A stretch of DNA of 64,000 bases from Aquamicrobium defluvii. GTDB taxonomy: Bacteria; Pseudomonadota; Alphaproteobacteria; Rhizobiales; Rhizobiaceae. How positions within the stretch are numbered: the stretch's first letter is position 1; every line of letters starts with the position of its first letter. Under the pieces are notes generated by a model. That model worked only from the letters and a program-made list of their open reading frames with translations, ran no database searches and was not told where the DNA came from. A program made the position numbers and the translations under genes. Location: the NCBI RefSeq assembly GCF_004363725.1, contig NZ_SNZF01000006.1:120176-184175 (forward strand), in the 5' to 3' direction. Shown piece by piece: positions 17,536-27,593 of the stretch.

Positions 17536-18340
17536 TGACCAGCTCCGGATTTCCCGATGCTCGCTCGTCGCCATAGATGATCCCCAGTATGGTTTCCCGC
17601 ATCTCGATGAAGTCGGGGCTGGACTTGATTGCGCGCGCGTCCCCGTTTTCGAGGAACCGGCGGTTGAAATCGAGATCGTAGGTGTGGGTGATGCGGCCCG
17701 GCCGGGGCGACATCACGATCAGCCGCGATCCGAGGAACAGGGCCTCCTCGACGCTGTGGGTGATGAAGAAGAACATCTTGTGGGTGTGCTGCCATACCCT
17801 GAGCAGCAATTCCTGGATGGTCTCGCGCGTCAGCGCGTCGAGCGCCGCCATCGGCTCGTCCATCAGCAGCATGGCCGGGTCGCAGGTCAGCGCCCGCGCG
17901 ATGCCGACCCGCTGCTGCATGCCTCCCGAAAGCTGGTAGATCATGTGCCTGTGGAAATCCTGGAGGCCGACCAGCGCCAGATTGCGCACCGCGCGCTCGC
18001 GGCGCTCCTCCTTGCGCACCCCTTGCAGCTTCAGGCCGAACTCGGTGTTGTCGATGACGTTCAGCCAGGGCAGAAGCGCATGTTTCTGGAAGACGACGCC
18101 ACGGTCGGCTCCCGGCCCGGTGACGAGGCGGCCGCCCAGCCTGATCTCGCCGGCGGTGGGCGCCATGAAGCCCGCCATCAGATTGAGCAGCGTGGTCTTG
18201 CCGCAGCCCGACGCGCCCAGCGCCACCACGAAGTCGCCGCTATCGATCGTCAGGCTGACGCCCTTCAGCGCGATCACCGCTTCATCCGAGTGAAGCCCCG
18301 GATAGGTGAGGTTCACATTGCTTACACTGAGCGTTTCCAT
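17528..18340 (-). CDS. tauB: Taurine/sulfonate-type ABC importer ATPase
   Basis: 270 residues. Walker [11 protein letters not shown]-loop [12 protein letters not shown], signature [15 protein letters not shown] and Walker [13 protein letters not shown], with the switch in [15 protein letters not shown], give a complete TauB/SsuB-type ATPase. The start is the ATG at 18340 ([11 protein letters not shown]) behind AAGGCAGGA; 11 further upstream codons were rejected. It lies between tauA and tauC in one leftward operon. Nitrate- and sulfonate-type ATPases are close relatives, so the assignment rests partly on TauA and TauC. Confidence 0.85.
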   Translation of the reverse strand: METLSVSNVNLTYPGLHSDEAVIALKGVSLTIDSGDFVVALGASGCGKTTLLNLMAGFMAPTAGEIRLGGRLVTGPGADRGVVFQKHALLPWLNVIDNTEFGLKLQGVRKEERRERAVRNLALVGLQDFHRHMIYQLSGGMQQRVGIARALTCDPAMLLMDEPMAALDALTRETIQELLLRVWQHTHKMFFFITHSVEEALFLGSRLIVMSPRPGRITHTYDLDFNRRFLENGDARAIKSSPDFIEMRETILGIIYGDERASGNPELVNA

Positions 18341-18450
18341 GTCCTGCCTTCTCGCGTCGTGTCCTGCGGGCATGCGCCGGAGGCTACGGGCCCGTGGCGG
18401 GCCCGTATGGGAAGAACCGGCGGCCGCCGCCGCCGGACGGCACTCAACCG

Positions 18451-19482
18451 CTACTTTGCAGCCGACGCCGCGAAATCCGCGTTGACGAAGGAGGTGTAGT
18501 CCTCCAGCGCGTGGTCGATCTGCTTCTGCTCGACAAGGAACCTAGCACTTTCCGTGAAAGCCTGCACCGCCCCGCTGCCGGCGCCTCCGCCGAGCCAGAC
18601 ATCGGAAGCCTGCTCATCGGCAGTCGGGAAGACAAGAAGCTGCAAGGCTTCCACCGCGCCTTCGGGACTGCCGCCGATGAGCTTGACGATGTTCTTCACC
18701 TCGTCGGAATCCGCCGTCCACTTGTCCTTGTTCTGCGCATAGTCGGCATAGGCGTCGGCCAGAACCCTGGTGAAGGCATTCATGAAGTCGGGATTGTCGG
18801 CGGCGAACTTGCGGTCCACGACGATGCCGTCGAAGGTCGGAACGCTTTCCTTGCCGATCACCTCGGAATCCGAGATGACCTTGCCGTTCTGCAGGATTTC
18901 GGTCAGCGCCGGCGGCCACACATAAGCGGCATCGATGTCACCGCGCTGCCAGGCGGCCACGATCTGCGGCGGCTTCATGTTGAGGATGTCGACCTCGCGC
19001 GGGTCGATGTTCCACACCTTCTCCAGCCCGACCAGCAGATGGAAGTGCGACGTCGACACGAACGGCACGCCCACTTTCTTGCCCTTGAGGTCCTCCGGCT
19101 TTTCGATTCCCGAACCTTCGCGGGCCACCAGCGCTTCCGATTTGCCGATATTGTCGAGAATCCAGAAAAGCTGCATGTCGACGCCGCGCGTGGCCGCCGC
19201 CGCGGCCCCCGTCGAGCCGATGACGCCGATGGGCACATTGCCCGAAGCGAGCGCGGTGGAAATATCGCCGGCGGATGAGAACTGGCGCCAGTCGACCTTG
19301 AAGCCGGTGTCCTTCAGCGCCTCGTCGAAACGCCCGTCCGCGATGGCGGTGACGAACGGGCCGACGATCTGCTGGTAGCCCACGACGATGGTCGTCTGGG
19401 CGAAGGCAGCCCCCGCATAGAGGACCGATGCCGTGACCGTGGCGACGCGTGCAATCCCCTTCAGTGCCTGAAATGGTTTCAT
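18451..19482 (-). CDS. tauA: Taurine ABC importer, substrate-binding protein
   Basis: 343 residues with a signal peptide ending at [14 protein letters not shown]. The mature protein shows TauA features: [53 protein letters not shown] and the Trp-rich VWPPALTEI. The start at 19482 (MKPFQALKG) has GGGAG 8 bases upstream; a 33-codon upstream extension lacks signal-peptide character. It is first gene of tauABC, with a short gap of 110 bases before tauB. Taurine is the likely ligand given the motif set. No tauD or tauXY genes are adjacent, so the catabolic fate is unknown. Confidence 0.85.
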   Translation of the reverse strand: MKPFQALKGIARVATVTASVLYAGAAFAQTTIVVGYQQIVGPFVTAIADGRFDEALKDTGFKVDWRQFSSAGDISTALASGNVPIGVIGSTGAAAAATRGVDMQLFWILDNIGKSEALVAREGSGIEKPEDLKGKKVGVPFVSTSHFHLLVGLEKVWNIDPREVDILNMKPPQIVAAWQRGDIDAAYVWPPALTEILQNGKVISDSEVIGKESVPTFDGIVVDRKFAADNPDFMNAFTRVLADAYADYAQNKDKWTADSDEVKNIVKLIGGSPEGAVEALQLLVFPTADEQASDVWLGGGAGSGAVQAFTESARFLVEQKQIDHALEDYTSFVNADFAASAAK

Positions 19483-19569
19483 CGATTTTCTCCCATTGAA
19501 ACTGCGGAAATCCCTGGTCCGCCCCAGGCTGCAACCTTGCCGGTCGTTCTTTCTGGCCTGCCTGACTTT

Positions 19570-19591
19570 AGGTGAGCCCATGCCCTCACCT
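19570..19591. promoter_or_regulatory. Inverted repeat in the tauA / efflux operon intergenic region
   Basis: Perfect arms AGGTGAG (19570-19576) and CTCACCT (19585-19591) are separated by eight bases. It lies 88 bases upstream of tauA in the 304-base gap 19483-19786, which separates two divergent operons. It could be an operator for either; no regulator gene is adjacent. Nothing else was recognised in the gap. Confidence 0.35.
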
Positions 19592-19786
19592 TATATCCAA
19601 TCTGAAACTTCAATGAGTCCAGATATGGCCGCATGGGTGCAGGGTGCCGCCCCCCGGACCGGATACCTCCGAACCCTGTTTTCATTTGAGATTTTTAACC
19701 TGCGAAATGCTAGTGCTGTCACCCGTGCCCGATGATGGCAGCGCGTGCAAGCGCGCAGGAACGGACCGGATAGTGCAGGATCAGTG

Positions 19787-20881
19787 ATGGGTTCACGACC
19801 ATTGTCTCGCAACTTGTGCCTCCCCCTGATCGGCGCTTTTGCCATGGCTGCATCCCTCCCCTGCGCCCATGCCGAAAATCTGCCCGTCACCGTGCAGAAG
19901 GTCGAGTATGCAAGCTATGCCGCACCGCTCGAACTGTCGGGGGACATCCACGCCCGGCTGAATGTGGACCTGTCCTTCCGGGTCAGCGGCCAGATCGTGG
20001 AGCGCAGCGCCGATGTCGGCACGCATGTGCAGCCCGGCGACGTTCTGGCGCGGCTGGACGATGCCGAGCAGCAGACCAATCTGCGCGCCGCGCGGGCCTC
20101 GCGCGATGCGGCGCAGGCGATGCTGGTCGAGGCGGAGGCCGCCTACCAGCGCCAGCGGCAATTGCTCGATCAGGGTTTCACCACAAGAAGCCGTTTCGAT
20201 CAGGCCGAGCAGCAGTGGCTGACGGCCAGGAACACGCTGACCAGCGCCGAAAGCGCGCTGGAGAACGCCCGGGACGAGCTTTCCTATACCGAGCTGCGCG
20301 CCCCTTCGGCCGGCATCGTCACCTCGCGCGACATCGAGGCGGGACAGGTGGTGCAGGCCGCACAGCCCGCCTTCGCACTGGCCGAGGATGGCGGACGCGA
20401 CCTGGTGCTGGACGTGCAGGAAACGCTTGTCAGCCATGGCCCCCCGGGCACGCGCGTCACGCTTGCCCTGCTCTCCGACCGCGCGGTGAAAGCCGAAGGG
20501 CGCGTGCGCGAGGTATCGCCGGTCGTCGACGCCCGCACCGGCACGGTGCGCGTCAAGGTCGAAATCATCGACCCGCCGCCGCAGATGACGCTCGGCGCGG
20601 TGGTGACGGCTTCGGTGCATCTGCCCGGCGAAAGGGCGGTGGTGCTGCCGTGGAGCGCGCTGACCTCCGACGCCGGCAAACCGGCGGTCTGGCAGGTCGA
20701 GCCGGATACCGGCATCGTGTCCCTGGCCCCGGTCGAGGTGCTCGCCTATGAGCGCGAAAGGCTCATCCTGCGCTCCGGCCTCGAAGAAGGCACCACCGTG
20801 GTGGTGAAAGGCGGCCAGATGCTGCATCGGGGGCAGGTGGTCGACATTCTGGATGCAGCGACGCAAAACGGAGGACAGTGA
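19787..20881 (+). CDS. RND efflux periplasmic adaptor subunit 1
   Basis: 364 residues with a signal peptide (about residues 1-29, cleavage near CAHA-ENLPV). The order is typical of membrane-fusion proteins: barrel/lipoyl half FRVSGQIVERSADVGTHVQPG, long alpha-hairpin with many Ala and Gln (ASRDAAQAMLVEAEAAYQRQ), second lipoyl half ELRAPSAGIVTSRDIEAGQV and C-terminal beta-barrel. I start at the ATG at 19787, preceded by AGGA, rather than a GTG 14 codons upstream. It links the RND pump to an outer-membrane channel. It ends directly before a second adaptor gene. Confidence 0.85.
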   Translation: MGSRPLSRNLCLPLIGAFAMAASLPCAHAENLPVTVQKVEYASYAAPLELSGDIHARLNVDLSFRVSGQIVERSADVGTHVQPGDVLARLDDAEQQTNLRAARASRDAAQAMLVEAEAAYQRQRQLLDQGFTTRSRFDQAEQQWLTARNTLTSAESALENARDELSYTELRAPSAGIVTSRDIEAGQVVQAAQPAFALAEDGGRDLVLDVQETLVSHGPPGTRVTLALLSDRAVKAEGRVREVSPVVDARTGTVRVKVEIIDPPPQMTLGAVVTASVHLPGERAVVLPWSALTSDAGKPAVWQVEPDTGIVSLAPVEVLAYERERLILRSGLEEGTTVVVKGGQMLHRGQVVDILDAATQNGGQ

Positions 20882-20883
20882 GC

Positions 20884-21963
20884 ATGAACCGCCTGCGCCT
20901 GCTGCTTTCCTGTGCGCCCCTGCTGCTCCTGTCCGCCTGCAATGAAACGCCGGCGCCGCAACAGGAAGTGCTGCCGCGCCCGGTGATCTACACCGTGGTG
21001 GAACCGCATGCCGCGGCCGAGACCGGCTTTACCGGAACGATCGAGCCCCGCTACAGCACCGCGCTTGCCTTCCGTGTGCTTGGCCGCATCACCAGCCGCC
21101 CGGTGAGCGTCGGCGATCTGGTCGCAAAAGGCGAGGTCGTCGCGACCGTCGATCCGGCGGCGCTCGATCTGGCCGTGCAGTCGGCGCGCGCCGACCTCGC
21201 CAGCGCCGAAGCCCAGTTCGCCAGCGCCTCGGCCAGCGAGGAGCGCCAGCGCGCGCTGCTCGCCGCCAACAGCGTTTCGCAGGCGATCTACGACACCGCA
21301 AAGCAGGCGCGCGACAGCGCTGCCGCCGGCCTTGAAAAGGCGCGCGCGGGGCTGCGCAAGGCGGAGGACCAGCGCGGCTACGCCCAGCTTCGCCCCGATT
21401 TCGACGGCGTCGTCTCGGCTGTCCACGCCGAGGTCGGCGAAACCGTCGCCGCCGGCCAGCCGGTGCTGACCGTGGCCCGCCCCGACATCCGCGAGGCGGT
21501 TGTCGATGTGCCCGATACGCTGAACGGCCTGCTGACGCCCGGCACCGGATTCGAGGTGCGGTTGCAGGCCGATCCCGCCGTGACCGGCAAGGGAACGGTG
21601 CGCGAGGTGGCGCCGCAGGCCGACCCGCAGACGCGTCTTCGCCGCCTGCGCATCACCCTCGACGATCCCGATCCGGGCTTCCGTCTGGGCGCCACCGTGC
21701 GCGTCGCCCACAGGGCGGCCGCGACCGCGCCGGCGATCCTGCCCGCCAGCGCGCTCGTGGAGAAGGACGGCGCGACTTCCGTCTGGCTGGTGGACCCGCA
21801 GGCGCTCCAGGTCAAGAGCCTGCCGGTCAATGTCGTGCAGCGCACCGGCGCAGGTTTTTCCACCGGCGACGTGCCGGTGGGCAGCTATGTGGTGACAGCC
21901 GGCGCGGGCGAACTGACCGAAGGCCAGAAGGTGCGGCTTGAAGGCGAGGGAACGCGGAATTGA
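20884..21963 (+). CDS. RND efflux periplasmic adaptor subunit 2 (lipoprotein)
   Basis: 359 residues. A lipobox LSAC puts the lipidated cysteine at position 19, so this adaptor should be anchored to the inner membrane. The lipoyl halves (FRVLGRITSRPVSVGDLVAK and RPDFDGVVSAVHAEVGETV) flank an Ala-rich hairpin. The ATG at 20884 has GGAGG nine bases upstream; a GTG two codons earlier overlaps the previous stop but sits too near the ribosome site. Its TGA overlaps the TTG of the pump gene. Two different adaptors in one operon suggest a mixed trimeric adaptor ring, as known for TriAB-OpmH in Pseudomonas. Confidence 0.85.
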   Translation: MNRLRLLLSCAPLLLLSACNETPAPQQEVLPRPVIYTVVEPHAAAETGFTGTIEPRYSTALAFRVLGRITSRPVSVGDLVAKGEVVATVDPAALDLAVQSARADLASAEAQFASASASEERQRALLAANSVSQAIYDTAKQARDSAAAGLEKARAGLRKAEDQRGYAQLRPDFDGVVSAVHAEVGETVAAGQPVLTVARPDIREAVVDVPDTLNGLLTPGTGFEVRLQADPAVTGKGTVREVAPQADPQTRLRRLRITLDDPDPGFRLGATVRVAHRAAATAPAILPASALVEKDGATSVWLVDPQALQVKSLPVNVVQRTGAGFSTGDVPVGSYVVTAGAGELTEGQKVRLEGEGTRN

Positions 21964-24900
21964 AGGGCTTCAATCTTTCCGACTGGGCTTTGAACCACCG
22001 TTCGCTGGTCTGGTATTTCATGGCCGTATTCCTGATCGCCGGCGTCGTTTCCTATGTGAAGCTCGGGCGCGAGGAAGACCCTCATTTCACCATCAAGACC
22101 ATGGTGGTGCAGGCCAACTGGCCCGGCGCCTCGGTGGAGGAAACGCTCAATCAGGTCACCGACCGCATCGAGAAGAAGCTGGAAGAACTGGACGGGCTGG
22201 ACTTCACCCGCTCCGTCACCACGGCGGGCCAGTCGGTCGTGTTCGTGAACCTCAAGTCCACGATCAAGGGCAAGGAGGTGGAGCCGAACTGGGTGCGCGT
22301 GCGCAACATGCTCGACGACATCCGTTCGACCCTGCCGGAGGGCGTCTACGGCCCCTACTACAACGACCGCTTCGGCGACGTGTTCGGCAACATCTACGCC
22401 TTCACCGCCGACGGGCTGTCGATGCGCCAGCTGCGCGACTATGCCGAGGACGTGCGCTCGCGCATCCTGACCATTGCCAATGCCGGCAAGGTGGAGCTCA
22501 TCGGCGCGCAGGACGAGGCGATCTATCTGGAGTTCTCGACGCGGCAGGTGGCGGCGCTCGGCCTCGACCAGCAGGCGATCCTCGACAGCCTTCAGGCGCA
22601 GAACGCCATCACCCCCTCGGGCGTGGTGCAGGCCGGCCCCGAGCGCATCAGCGTGCAGGTAAGCGGCCAGTTCACCTCCGAGGAGGATCTGCGGGCGGTG
22701 AACCTGCGCGTCAACGACCGTTTCTTCCGCCTTTCCGACGTCGCCACCATCACACGCGGCTATGTCGATCCGCCGAAGTCGCTGTTCCGGGTCAATGGCG
22801 AGACGGCAATCGGCCTGGCCATCGGCATGAAGCCGAACGGCAACCTGCTGGAGTTCGGCACAGCCCTCGAAGCGCTGATGCAGAAGACCATGAACGACCT
22901 GCCGGTCGGCATCGCCGTCACCAAGGTGGCCGATCAGCCGGAGGTGGTCGACCATGCGGTGTCCGGCTTCACCAGAGCCCTGTTCGAGGCGGTCGTCATC
23001 GTTCTGGCCGTCAGCTTCGTCAGTCTCGGCTTCCGCGCCGGGCTTGTGGTGTCGCTGTCCATTCCGCTGGTGCTGGCCATCACCTTCCTGACCATGTCCT
23101 ACATGGACATATCGCTCCAGCGCGTGTCGCTCGGCGCGCTCATCATCGCGCTCGGCCTTCTGGTCGACGATGCGATGATCGCGGTGGAAATGATGGTGGC
23201 GCGGCTGGAGCAGGGCGATCCGCTCAACAAGGCGGCCACCTACGTCTATTCGCACACCGCCTTCCCGATGCTGACGGGAACGCTGGTGACCATCGCCGGC
23301 TTCATTCCCATCGGGCTGAACTCCAGCCAGGCGGGCGAATATACCTATACGCTGTTCATCGTGATCGGCGTTTCGCTGCTGGTGTCGTGGATCGTGGCGG
23401 TGCTGTTCGCGCCGCTGCTGGGCGTGACGCTGCTGCCCGCGGCCATGAAGCACCACAGCGAGGAACCGGGCCGGGTGATGCGCGCCTTCAGCCGCGCGCT
23501 GCTGGCCGCCATGCGCTTTCGCTGGATCACGATCGTCATCACGGTCGTGCTGTTCGCTGTCGCGCTCTTCGGCATGACCTTCATCGAACGTCAGTTCTTT
23601 CCCGAATCCGACCGGCCCGAACTGGTGATCGACTGGCGGCTTCCCGAAAACAGCTCCATCGCCGACACGAGCGAGCAGATGGTTCGTTTCGAGGAAACGG
23701 TGCTCAGGAACAATCCCGATATAGACCACTGGAGCAGCTATATCGGGCAAGGCGCGGTGCGGTTCGTGCTGGCTTTCGACGTGCAGCTCTCCAACCCCTA
23801 TTACGGGCAGATGGTGATCGTCGCCAGGGATATCGCGGCGCGCGACAGGCTGCGCCAGCAGTTCAACGACGTGCTGCGGCGCGAATTCGCCGGCACCGAC
23901 GCCTTCGTCAAATATCTGGAGCTTGGACCGCCGGTCGGCCGCCCGGTCCAGTATCGCGTCTCGGGACCGGATATCCAGACGCTGCGCGGCTACGCCCAGC
24001 AGCTCTCCGCCATTCTCGACACCGACGAGCGGCTCGGCGTGGTCGCCTATGACTGGAACGAACCCGGCCGCGTCGTGCGCGTCGACGTGTTGCAGGACAA
24101 GGCGCGCAAGCTCGGCATCTCGTCGAAGGACATCGCCACCACCCTGAACGGCGTGGTCGGCGGCATCCCCATCACCCAGGTGCGCGACGCCACCTATCTG
24201 GTCAATGTGGTGGTCAGGGCGCGCGAGGCCGAGCGCAACTCCATCGAGACACTGCAAAATCTCCAGATCGCCACCGGGACGGGCAATTCCGTGCCGCTGG
24301 CCGCCATAGCCGACTTCCGCTACGAGCTGGAGCAACCCGTGGTGTGGCGGCGCGGCCGCATCCCCACCATCACTATTTCCGCCGGCATCGTCGACAAGAC
24401 CATGCCCGACACGATCGTGACGGATATTGCGCCGGAGGTGGACGCGTTCGCCGCAGGGCTGCCGGCCGGGTACAAGGTGGAGACGGCCGGCACGGTCGAG
24501 GAAAGCGCCAACAGCCAGGGACCGATCGCAGCCGTGGTGCCGCTGATGCTGTTCGTGATGGCGACCATCCTGATGCTGCAATTGCAGAGCTTCCAGAGCC
24601 TGTTCCTCGTGGTGGCGGTGGCCCCGCTCGGCATCATCGGCGTGTCGGTCGCCATGCTGCTCGCCGACAAGCCGCTCGGCTTCGTCGCCATACTGGGCGT
24701 GCTGGCGCTGATCGGCATCCTGATCCGCAACTCGGTGATCCTGATCGTGCAGGTGGAGGACCACATCCGCGACGGCGCGCATCCGTGGGATGCGGTAGTG
24801 GACGCCTCCACCCACCGCATGCGCCCCATCGCGCTCACCGCCGCCGCCGCCAGCCTGGCGCTGATCCCGATCTCGCGCGAGGTGTTCTGGGGACCGATGG

Positions 24901-25028
24901 CCTTCGCCATGATGGGCGGCATCATCGCCGGCACCGCGATCACGCTGCTGTTCCTGCCCGCCCTCTATGTGGCGTGGCACCGGGTGAAGGAGCCTGTCCG
25001 GAACGAAGAAGAGGCAGTGGAAGCATAA
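21960..25028 (+). CDS. RND efflux pump, inner-membrane permease
   Basis: 1022 residues, full length for the HAE-1/AcrB superfamily. An N-terminal helix is followed by the porter loop (REEDPHFTIKTMVVQANWPG), the central helix set with the proton-relay pair in GLLVDDAMIAVEMM, a second large loop, and the C-terminal helices (GVLALIGILIRNSVILIV). The start is TTG at 21960, overlapping the adaptor stop (TTGA), with GAGGGAA upstream. Sequence style (EEDPHFTIKTMVV) is that of the subgroup that pairs with two adaptors, such as TriC-like pumps. The operon lacks an outer-membrane factor gene, so a TolC-type channel from elsewhere is needed. No regulator is adjacent. Confidence 0.9.
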   Translation: MKGFNLSDWALNHRSLVWYFMAVFLIAGVVSYVKLGREEDPHFTIKTMVVQANWPGASVEETLNQVTDRIEKKLEELDGLDFTRSVTTAGQSVVFVNLKSTIKGKEVEPNWVRVRNMLDDIRSTLPEGVYGPYYNDRFGDVFGNIYAFTADGLSMRQLRDYAEDVRSRILTIANAGKVELIGAQDEAIYLEFSTRQVAALGLDQQAILDSLQAQNAITPSGVVQAGPERISVQVSGQFTSEEDLRAVNLRVNDRFFRLSDVATITRGYVDPPKSLFRVNGETAIGLAIGMKPNGNLLEFGTALEALMQKTMNDLPVGIAVTKVADQPEVVDHAVSGFTRALFEAVVIVLAVSFVSLGFRAGLVVSLSIPLVLAITFLTMSYMDISLQRVSLGALIIALGLLVDDAMIAVEMMVARLEQGDPLNKAATYVYSHTAFPMLTGTLVTIAGFIPIGLNSSQAGEYTYTLFIVIGVSLLVSWIVAVLFAPLLGVTLLPAAMKHHSEEPGRVMRAFSRALLAAMRFRWITIVITVVLFAVALFGMTFIERQFFPESDRPELVIDWRLPENSSIADTSEQMVRFEETVLRNNPDIDHWSSYIGQGAVRFVLAFDVQLSNPYYGQMVIVARDIAARDRLRQQFNDVLRREFAGTDAFVKYLELGPPVGRPVQYRVSGPDIQTLRGYAQQLSAILDTDERLGVVAYDWNEPGRVVRVDVLQDKARKLGISSKDIATTLNGVVGGIPITQVRDATYLVNVVVRAREAERNSIETLQNLQIATGTGNSVPLAAIADFRYELEQPVVWRRGRIPTITISAGIVDKTMPDTIVTDIAPEVDAFAAGLPAGYKVETAGTVEESANSQGPIAAVVPLMLFVMATILMLQLQSFQSLFLVVAVAPLGIIGVSVAMLLADKPLGFVAILGVLALIGILIRNSVILIVQVEDHIRDGAHPWDAVVDASTHRMRPIALTAAAASLALIPISREVFWGPMAFAMMGGIIAGTAITLLFLPALYVAWHRVKEPVRNEEEAVEA

Positions 25029-25050
25029 GCGCGGGCAGAGGGCGCGGGCG

Positions 25051-25746
25051 CTACTCTTCCGCGTTCTCCGCGTCGTCCCCCGTGGCGATCGACAAGGGAA
25101 TCTCGCCCGCCAGAAGCTTGTCCCGGGAAAGCAGGCCGGCATCCTCCAGCGCCTCGAAATCGGGCAGGTCGCGCAACGTATCGAGCCCGAAATGCGACAG
25201 GAACGTCCTCGTCGTCACATAGGTGTAGGGCGCGCCGGGCGTCGGGCTGCGCGGACCGGAAGCGATGAAGTCCTGACCGCGCAGCACGCCGATGAGGTCG
25301 CGGCTGATCTCGCGGGCAAAGAAGGACGAAAGCTCGGCGCGGGTGATGGGCTGGAAATAGGCGATGGTCATCAGCACCAGCGCCTCGGTCTGCGACAAGG
25401 GGCGGCCCGCCTTGCCGGCTGCCTGTCCCGAAGCGGCGCGGATGGCATCGGCAAAGGCCGGGCGGGTGCGGTGCTGATAGCCTCCCGCGACCCTGACCAG
25501 ATCATAGGGGCGGCCACGCAACTCCTGCCTGATGTCGTCGACGATGAGGTCGAGATTGCAGTCGCGCCCCACCACCCTGGCCAGCACCTCGCGCGTGACC
25601 GGCTCGGAAGCGGCGAAAATGACCGCCTCGACCCGGTTCATCCATTCGCGCCAGCGCAACTCCGGCGGAAGATGCTCCAGCTCCGTGTCGATGAGAGGCG
25701 ACTGCTTCGCCGCCCGTTCTCCCGCCTCGTCCCGATCCGCGGCCAT
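25051..25746 (-). CDS. scpB: ScpB-like segregation/condensation protein
   Basis: 231 residues. It has the two winged-helix domains of ScpB: VEAVIFAASEPVTREVLARV, GRPYDLVRVAGGYQHRTR, LSQTEALVLMTIAYFQPITR and DLIGVLRGQDFIASG, then TYVTTRTFLSHFGLDTLRDL near the end. ScpB with ScpA and SMC forms the condensin-like complex. Here it is not next to scpA but two bases downstream of a DUF1403 gene, so it is probably an accessory paralogue. No clear ribosome site precedes the ATG, which suggests translational coupling to the upstream gene. Confidence 0.8.
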   Translation of the reverse strand: MAADRDEAGERAAKQSPLIDTELEHLPPELRWREWMNRVEAVIFAASEPVTREVLARVVGRDCNLDLIVDDIRQELRGRPYDLVRVAGGYQHRTRPAFADAIRAASGQAAGKAGRPLSQTEALVLMTIAYFQPITRAELSSFFAREISRDLIGVLRGQDFIASGPRSPTPGAPYTYVTTRTFLSHFGLDTLRDLPDFEALEDAGLLSRDKLLAGEIPLSIATGDDAENAEE

Positions 25747-25748
25747 GG

Positions 25749-26723
25749 TCACAGCCCGTAGATCCTGAAACCGGGACGGCCGGTGAGCTCGCGCACCGCC
25801 TCGAACTGCTCGAGCCGTGCGAACAGCCGCCGCGAGGCAAAGCGCGAAAGCCGGCGCGTGGCCAGCGTGCCGGCCACCGCATCGTCGCCCAGCAGCAGGT
25901 CGAGCGCATCGCGCGCGCCCTTGGCCCTCAGCTTCGGCGCCACCTCCAGAAGACGCTGCGCGCGGCGCGCAAGGATCGCGGCCTCGCCAAGGGCCGACGC
26001 CACGCCCTCCACACAGGCCAGACACAGCGCCTGTTCGAAGCCGGGATCGTTCGGCCTGATACGCTTCGAGCGGCCACCTTCGACCCGCAATACCGGGTCG
26101 AAGGCCATGGACATCGTCATCGGCACCGCGCGGTCCCAGCCAAGGCAGCGGGCCAGAACCAGATCGGCCAGCCACCAGCACAGCAGTTCCGTGCGCGACT
26201 CGAGCGCCATGATCCGCGCCGCAGCGGCTGCGGCGGCAACCGGCGCCGGCTTGCCGGACGTCGCTTCCGCCTCGACCGCACCGGCCAATGCCTGCCAGTC
26301 CATATCGCCCGACAGGCCCATGAGCCCGGCCGTGGCGGCCAGACCGTCGGCATCGACATGCGGGCGCTGCGACGCAAGCCTGCGCCAGGCGGAAAAGAGG
26401 TTGCCGGCGGGACCCGGATCGGACCCTTTCGGGCACAGATACCACGCGTCGCGCAACGCCTCCGGCGTCTCGGTGCGGCCGGCAAGGCGGCAGGCGCGCC
26501 CGGCGCAGGCAAGCGCCAGCCGGTTGCGCCAGGCGCCGGCCCAGATCGGTTCCGCGCGCACCAGCGTGTCCATGGCGTGAAGGGCTGCCCCGGCAACGAA
26601 CAGCGCCGTGGCGGGGTCGGCTGCATCGCGGCGCGCGCTCACCCAGCCCGGCAGGCGCGGAACCGCCTGCGGCATCGCCAGCGCCGGCTCGTAACCCGGC
26701 AGCGAATCGGAACGCTTTCTCAT
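25749..26723 (-). CDS. DUF1403-family protein
   Basis: 324 residues, no signal peptide, Ala- and Arg-rich with many short helices. It matches DUF1403 as I recall it: an N-terminal WVSARRDAADPATALFVAGA, then LDTLVRAEPIWAGAWRNRLA-like region, a central Ala-rich stretch and a C-terminal RRLSRFASRRLFARLEQFEAV. The function is unknown. Its stop is two bases before the ScpB-like gene, and the same pairing occurs in other Rhizobiales. The pair might act in DNA maintenance, but only the neighbour suggests that. The start at 26723 has a poor ribosome site. Confidence 0.65.
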   Translation of the reverse strand: MRKRSDSLPGYEPALAMPQAVPRLPGWVSARRDAADPATALFVAGAALHAMDTLVRAEPIWAGAWRNRLALACAGRACRLAGRTETPEALRDAWYLCPKGSDPGPAGNLFSAWRRLASQRPHVDADGLAATAGLMGLSGDMDWQALAGAVEAEATSGKPAPVAAAAAAARIMALESRTELLCWWLADLVLARCLGWDRAVPMTMSMAFDPVLRVEGGRSKRIRPNDPGFEQALCLACVEGVASALGEAAILARRAQRLLEVAPKLRAKGARDALDLLLGDDAVAGTLATRRLSRFASRRLFARLEQFEAVRELTGRPGFRIYGL

Positions 26724-26815
26724 GGCGCGAGCTTAACCGCACCGTGCGGATCGTCACAGATTGCCTGTTTCGATCCGCACAATTTATAGCGGGCGGACCA
26801 TCTTGCGCCGGGCGG

Positions 26816-27592
26816 TCAGAAGCTGTTCCGCTCGTGATAGGTCTTCAGGAACGCCTGGATGCGCGGATCTTCCGGGTGATGGAGAATGCCCGAAGGCGCA
26901 TCGACGCCAACCAGCTCGCCCTTTTCCATGAACGCCACCTGATCGGCCACATGTGCGGCAAAGCCCATCTCATGGGTGACGACGACCATGGTGATGCCTT
27001 CCGACGCCAGCGCCTTCATGACGTTGAGCACCTCGCCGACCAGTTCGGGGTCGAGCGCCGAGGTCGGCTCGTCGAACAGCATCAGGCGCGGTTCCATGGC
27101 GATGGCGCGGGCAATCGCCACGCGCTGCTGCTGGCCGCCCGACAGCCGCGAGGGGTGGTTCGCCATCTTGTCGGCCAGCCCCACCTTCTTCAGCGCCTCG
27201 GCGGCGCGGGCCTCGGCCTCGGCCTTCTTCATGCCGCGCACACGGATCAGGCCCTCGGCCACATTCTGGAGCGCGGTCATGTGCGGCCACAGGTTGAACT
27301 GCTGGAACACCATGCCGATGGAGCGGCGCATGTCGCGCAGCTTGCGCCCGCTCATCCTGCGCCCGCCCGGCGTGTCGTAGCCGATCAGGCTGCCGTCGAT
27401 CAGCACCTCGCCGGAATCGTATTCCTCAAGGAAGTTGATGCAGCGCAGCAGGGTGGACTTGCCGGAGCCCGAAGGGCCGATCAGGCAGGTCACCTTGCCC
27501 GGCGGGATCGACAGGTCGACATCCTTCAGCGCCTGAAACTTGGCGTAGTATTTGTTGACCTTGCGGATTTCGACGGATGACGCGGCGAGCAT
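26816..27592 (-). CDS. Polar amino-acid ABC importer ATPase
   Basis: 258 residues of the GlnQ/HisP type: Walker [20 protein letters not shown]-loop [18 protein letters not shown], signature [15 protein letters not shown], Walker [21 protein letters not shown] and [12 protein letters not shown]. Last gene of a leftward operon of binding protein, two permeases and ATPase. Its ATG comes two bases after the stop of the second permease, with AAAGGA inside that gene's end. It energises uptake of a polar amino acid or opine-like ligand; the ligand is not clear. Confidence 0.9.
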   Translation of the reverse strand: MLAASSVEIRKVNKYYAKFQALKDVDLSIPPGKVTCLIGPSGSGKSTLLRCINFLEEYDSGEVLIDGSLIGYDTPGGRRMSGRKLRDMRRSIGMVFQQFNLWPHMTALQNVAEGLIRVRGMKKAEAEARAAEALKKVGLADKMANHPSRLSGGQQQRVAIARAIAMEPRLMLFDEPTSALDPELVGEVLNVMKALASEGITMVVVTHEMGFAAHVADQVAFMEKGELVGVDAPSGILHHPEDPRIQAFLKTYHERNSF

Positions 27593-27593
27593 C

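Noticed and set aside
21885..25142. Long antisense frame opposite the RND pump
   Set aside because: The + strand frame is a complete, motif-bearing RND permease; the antisense product is His/Gly/Asp-rich without any domain.
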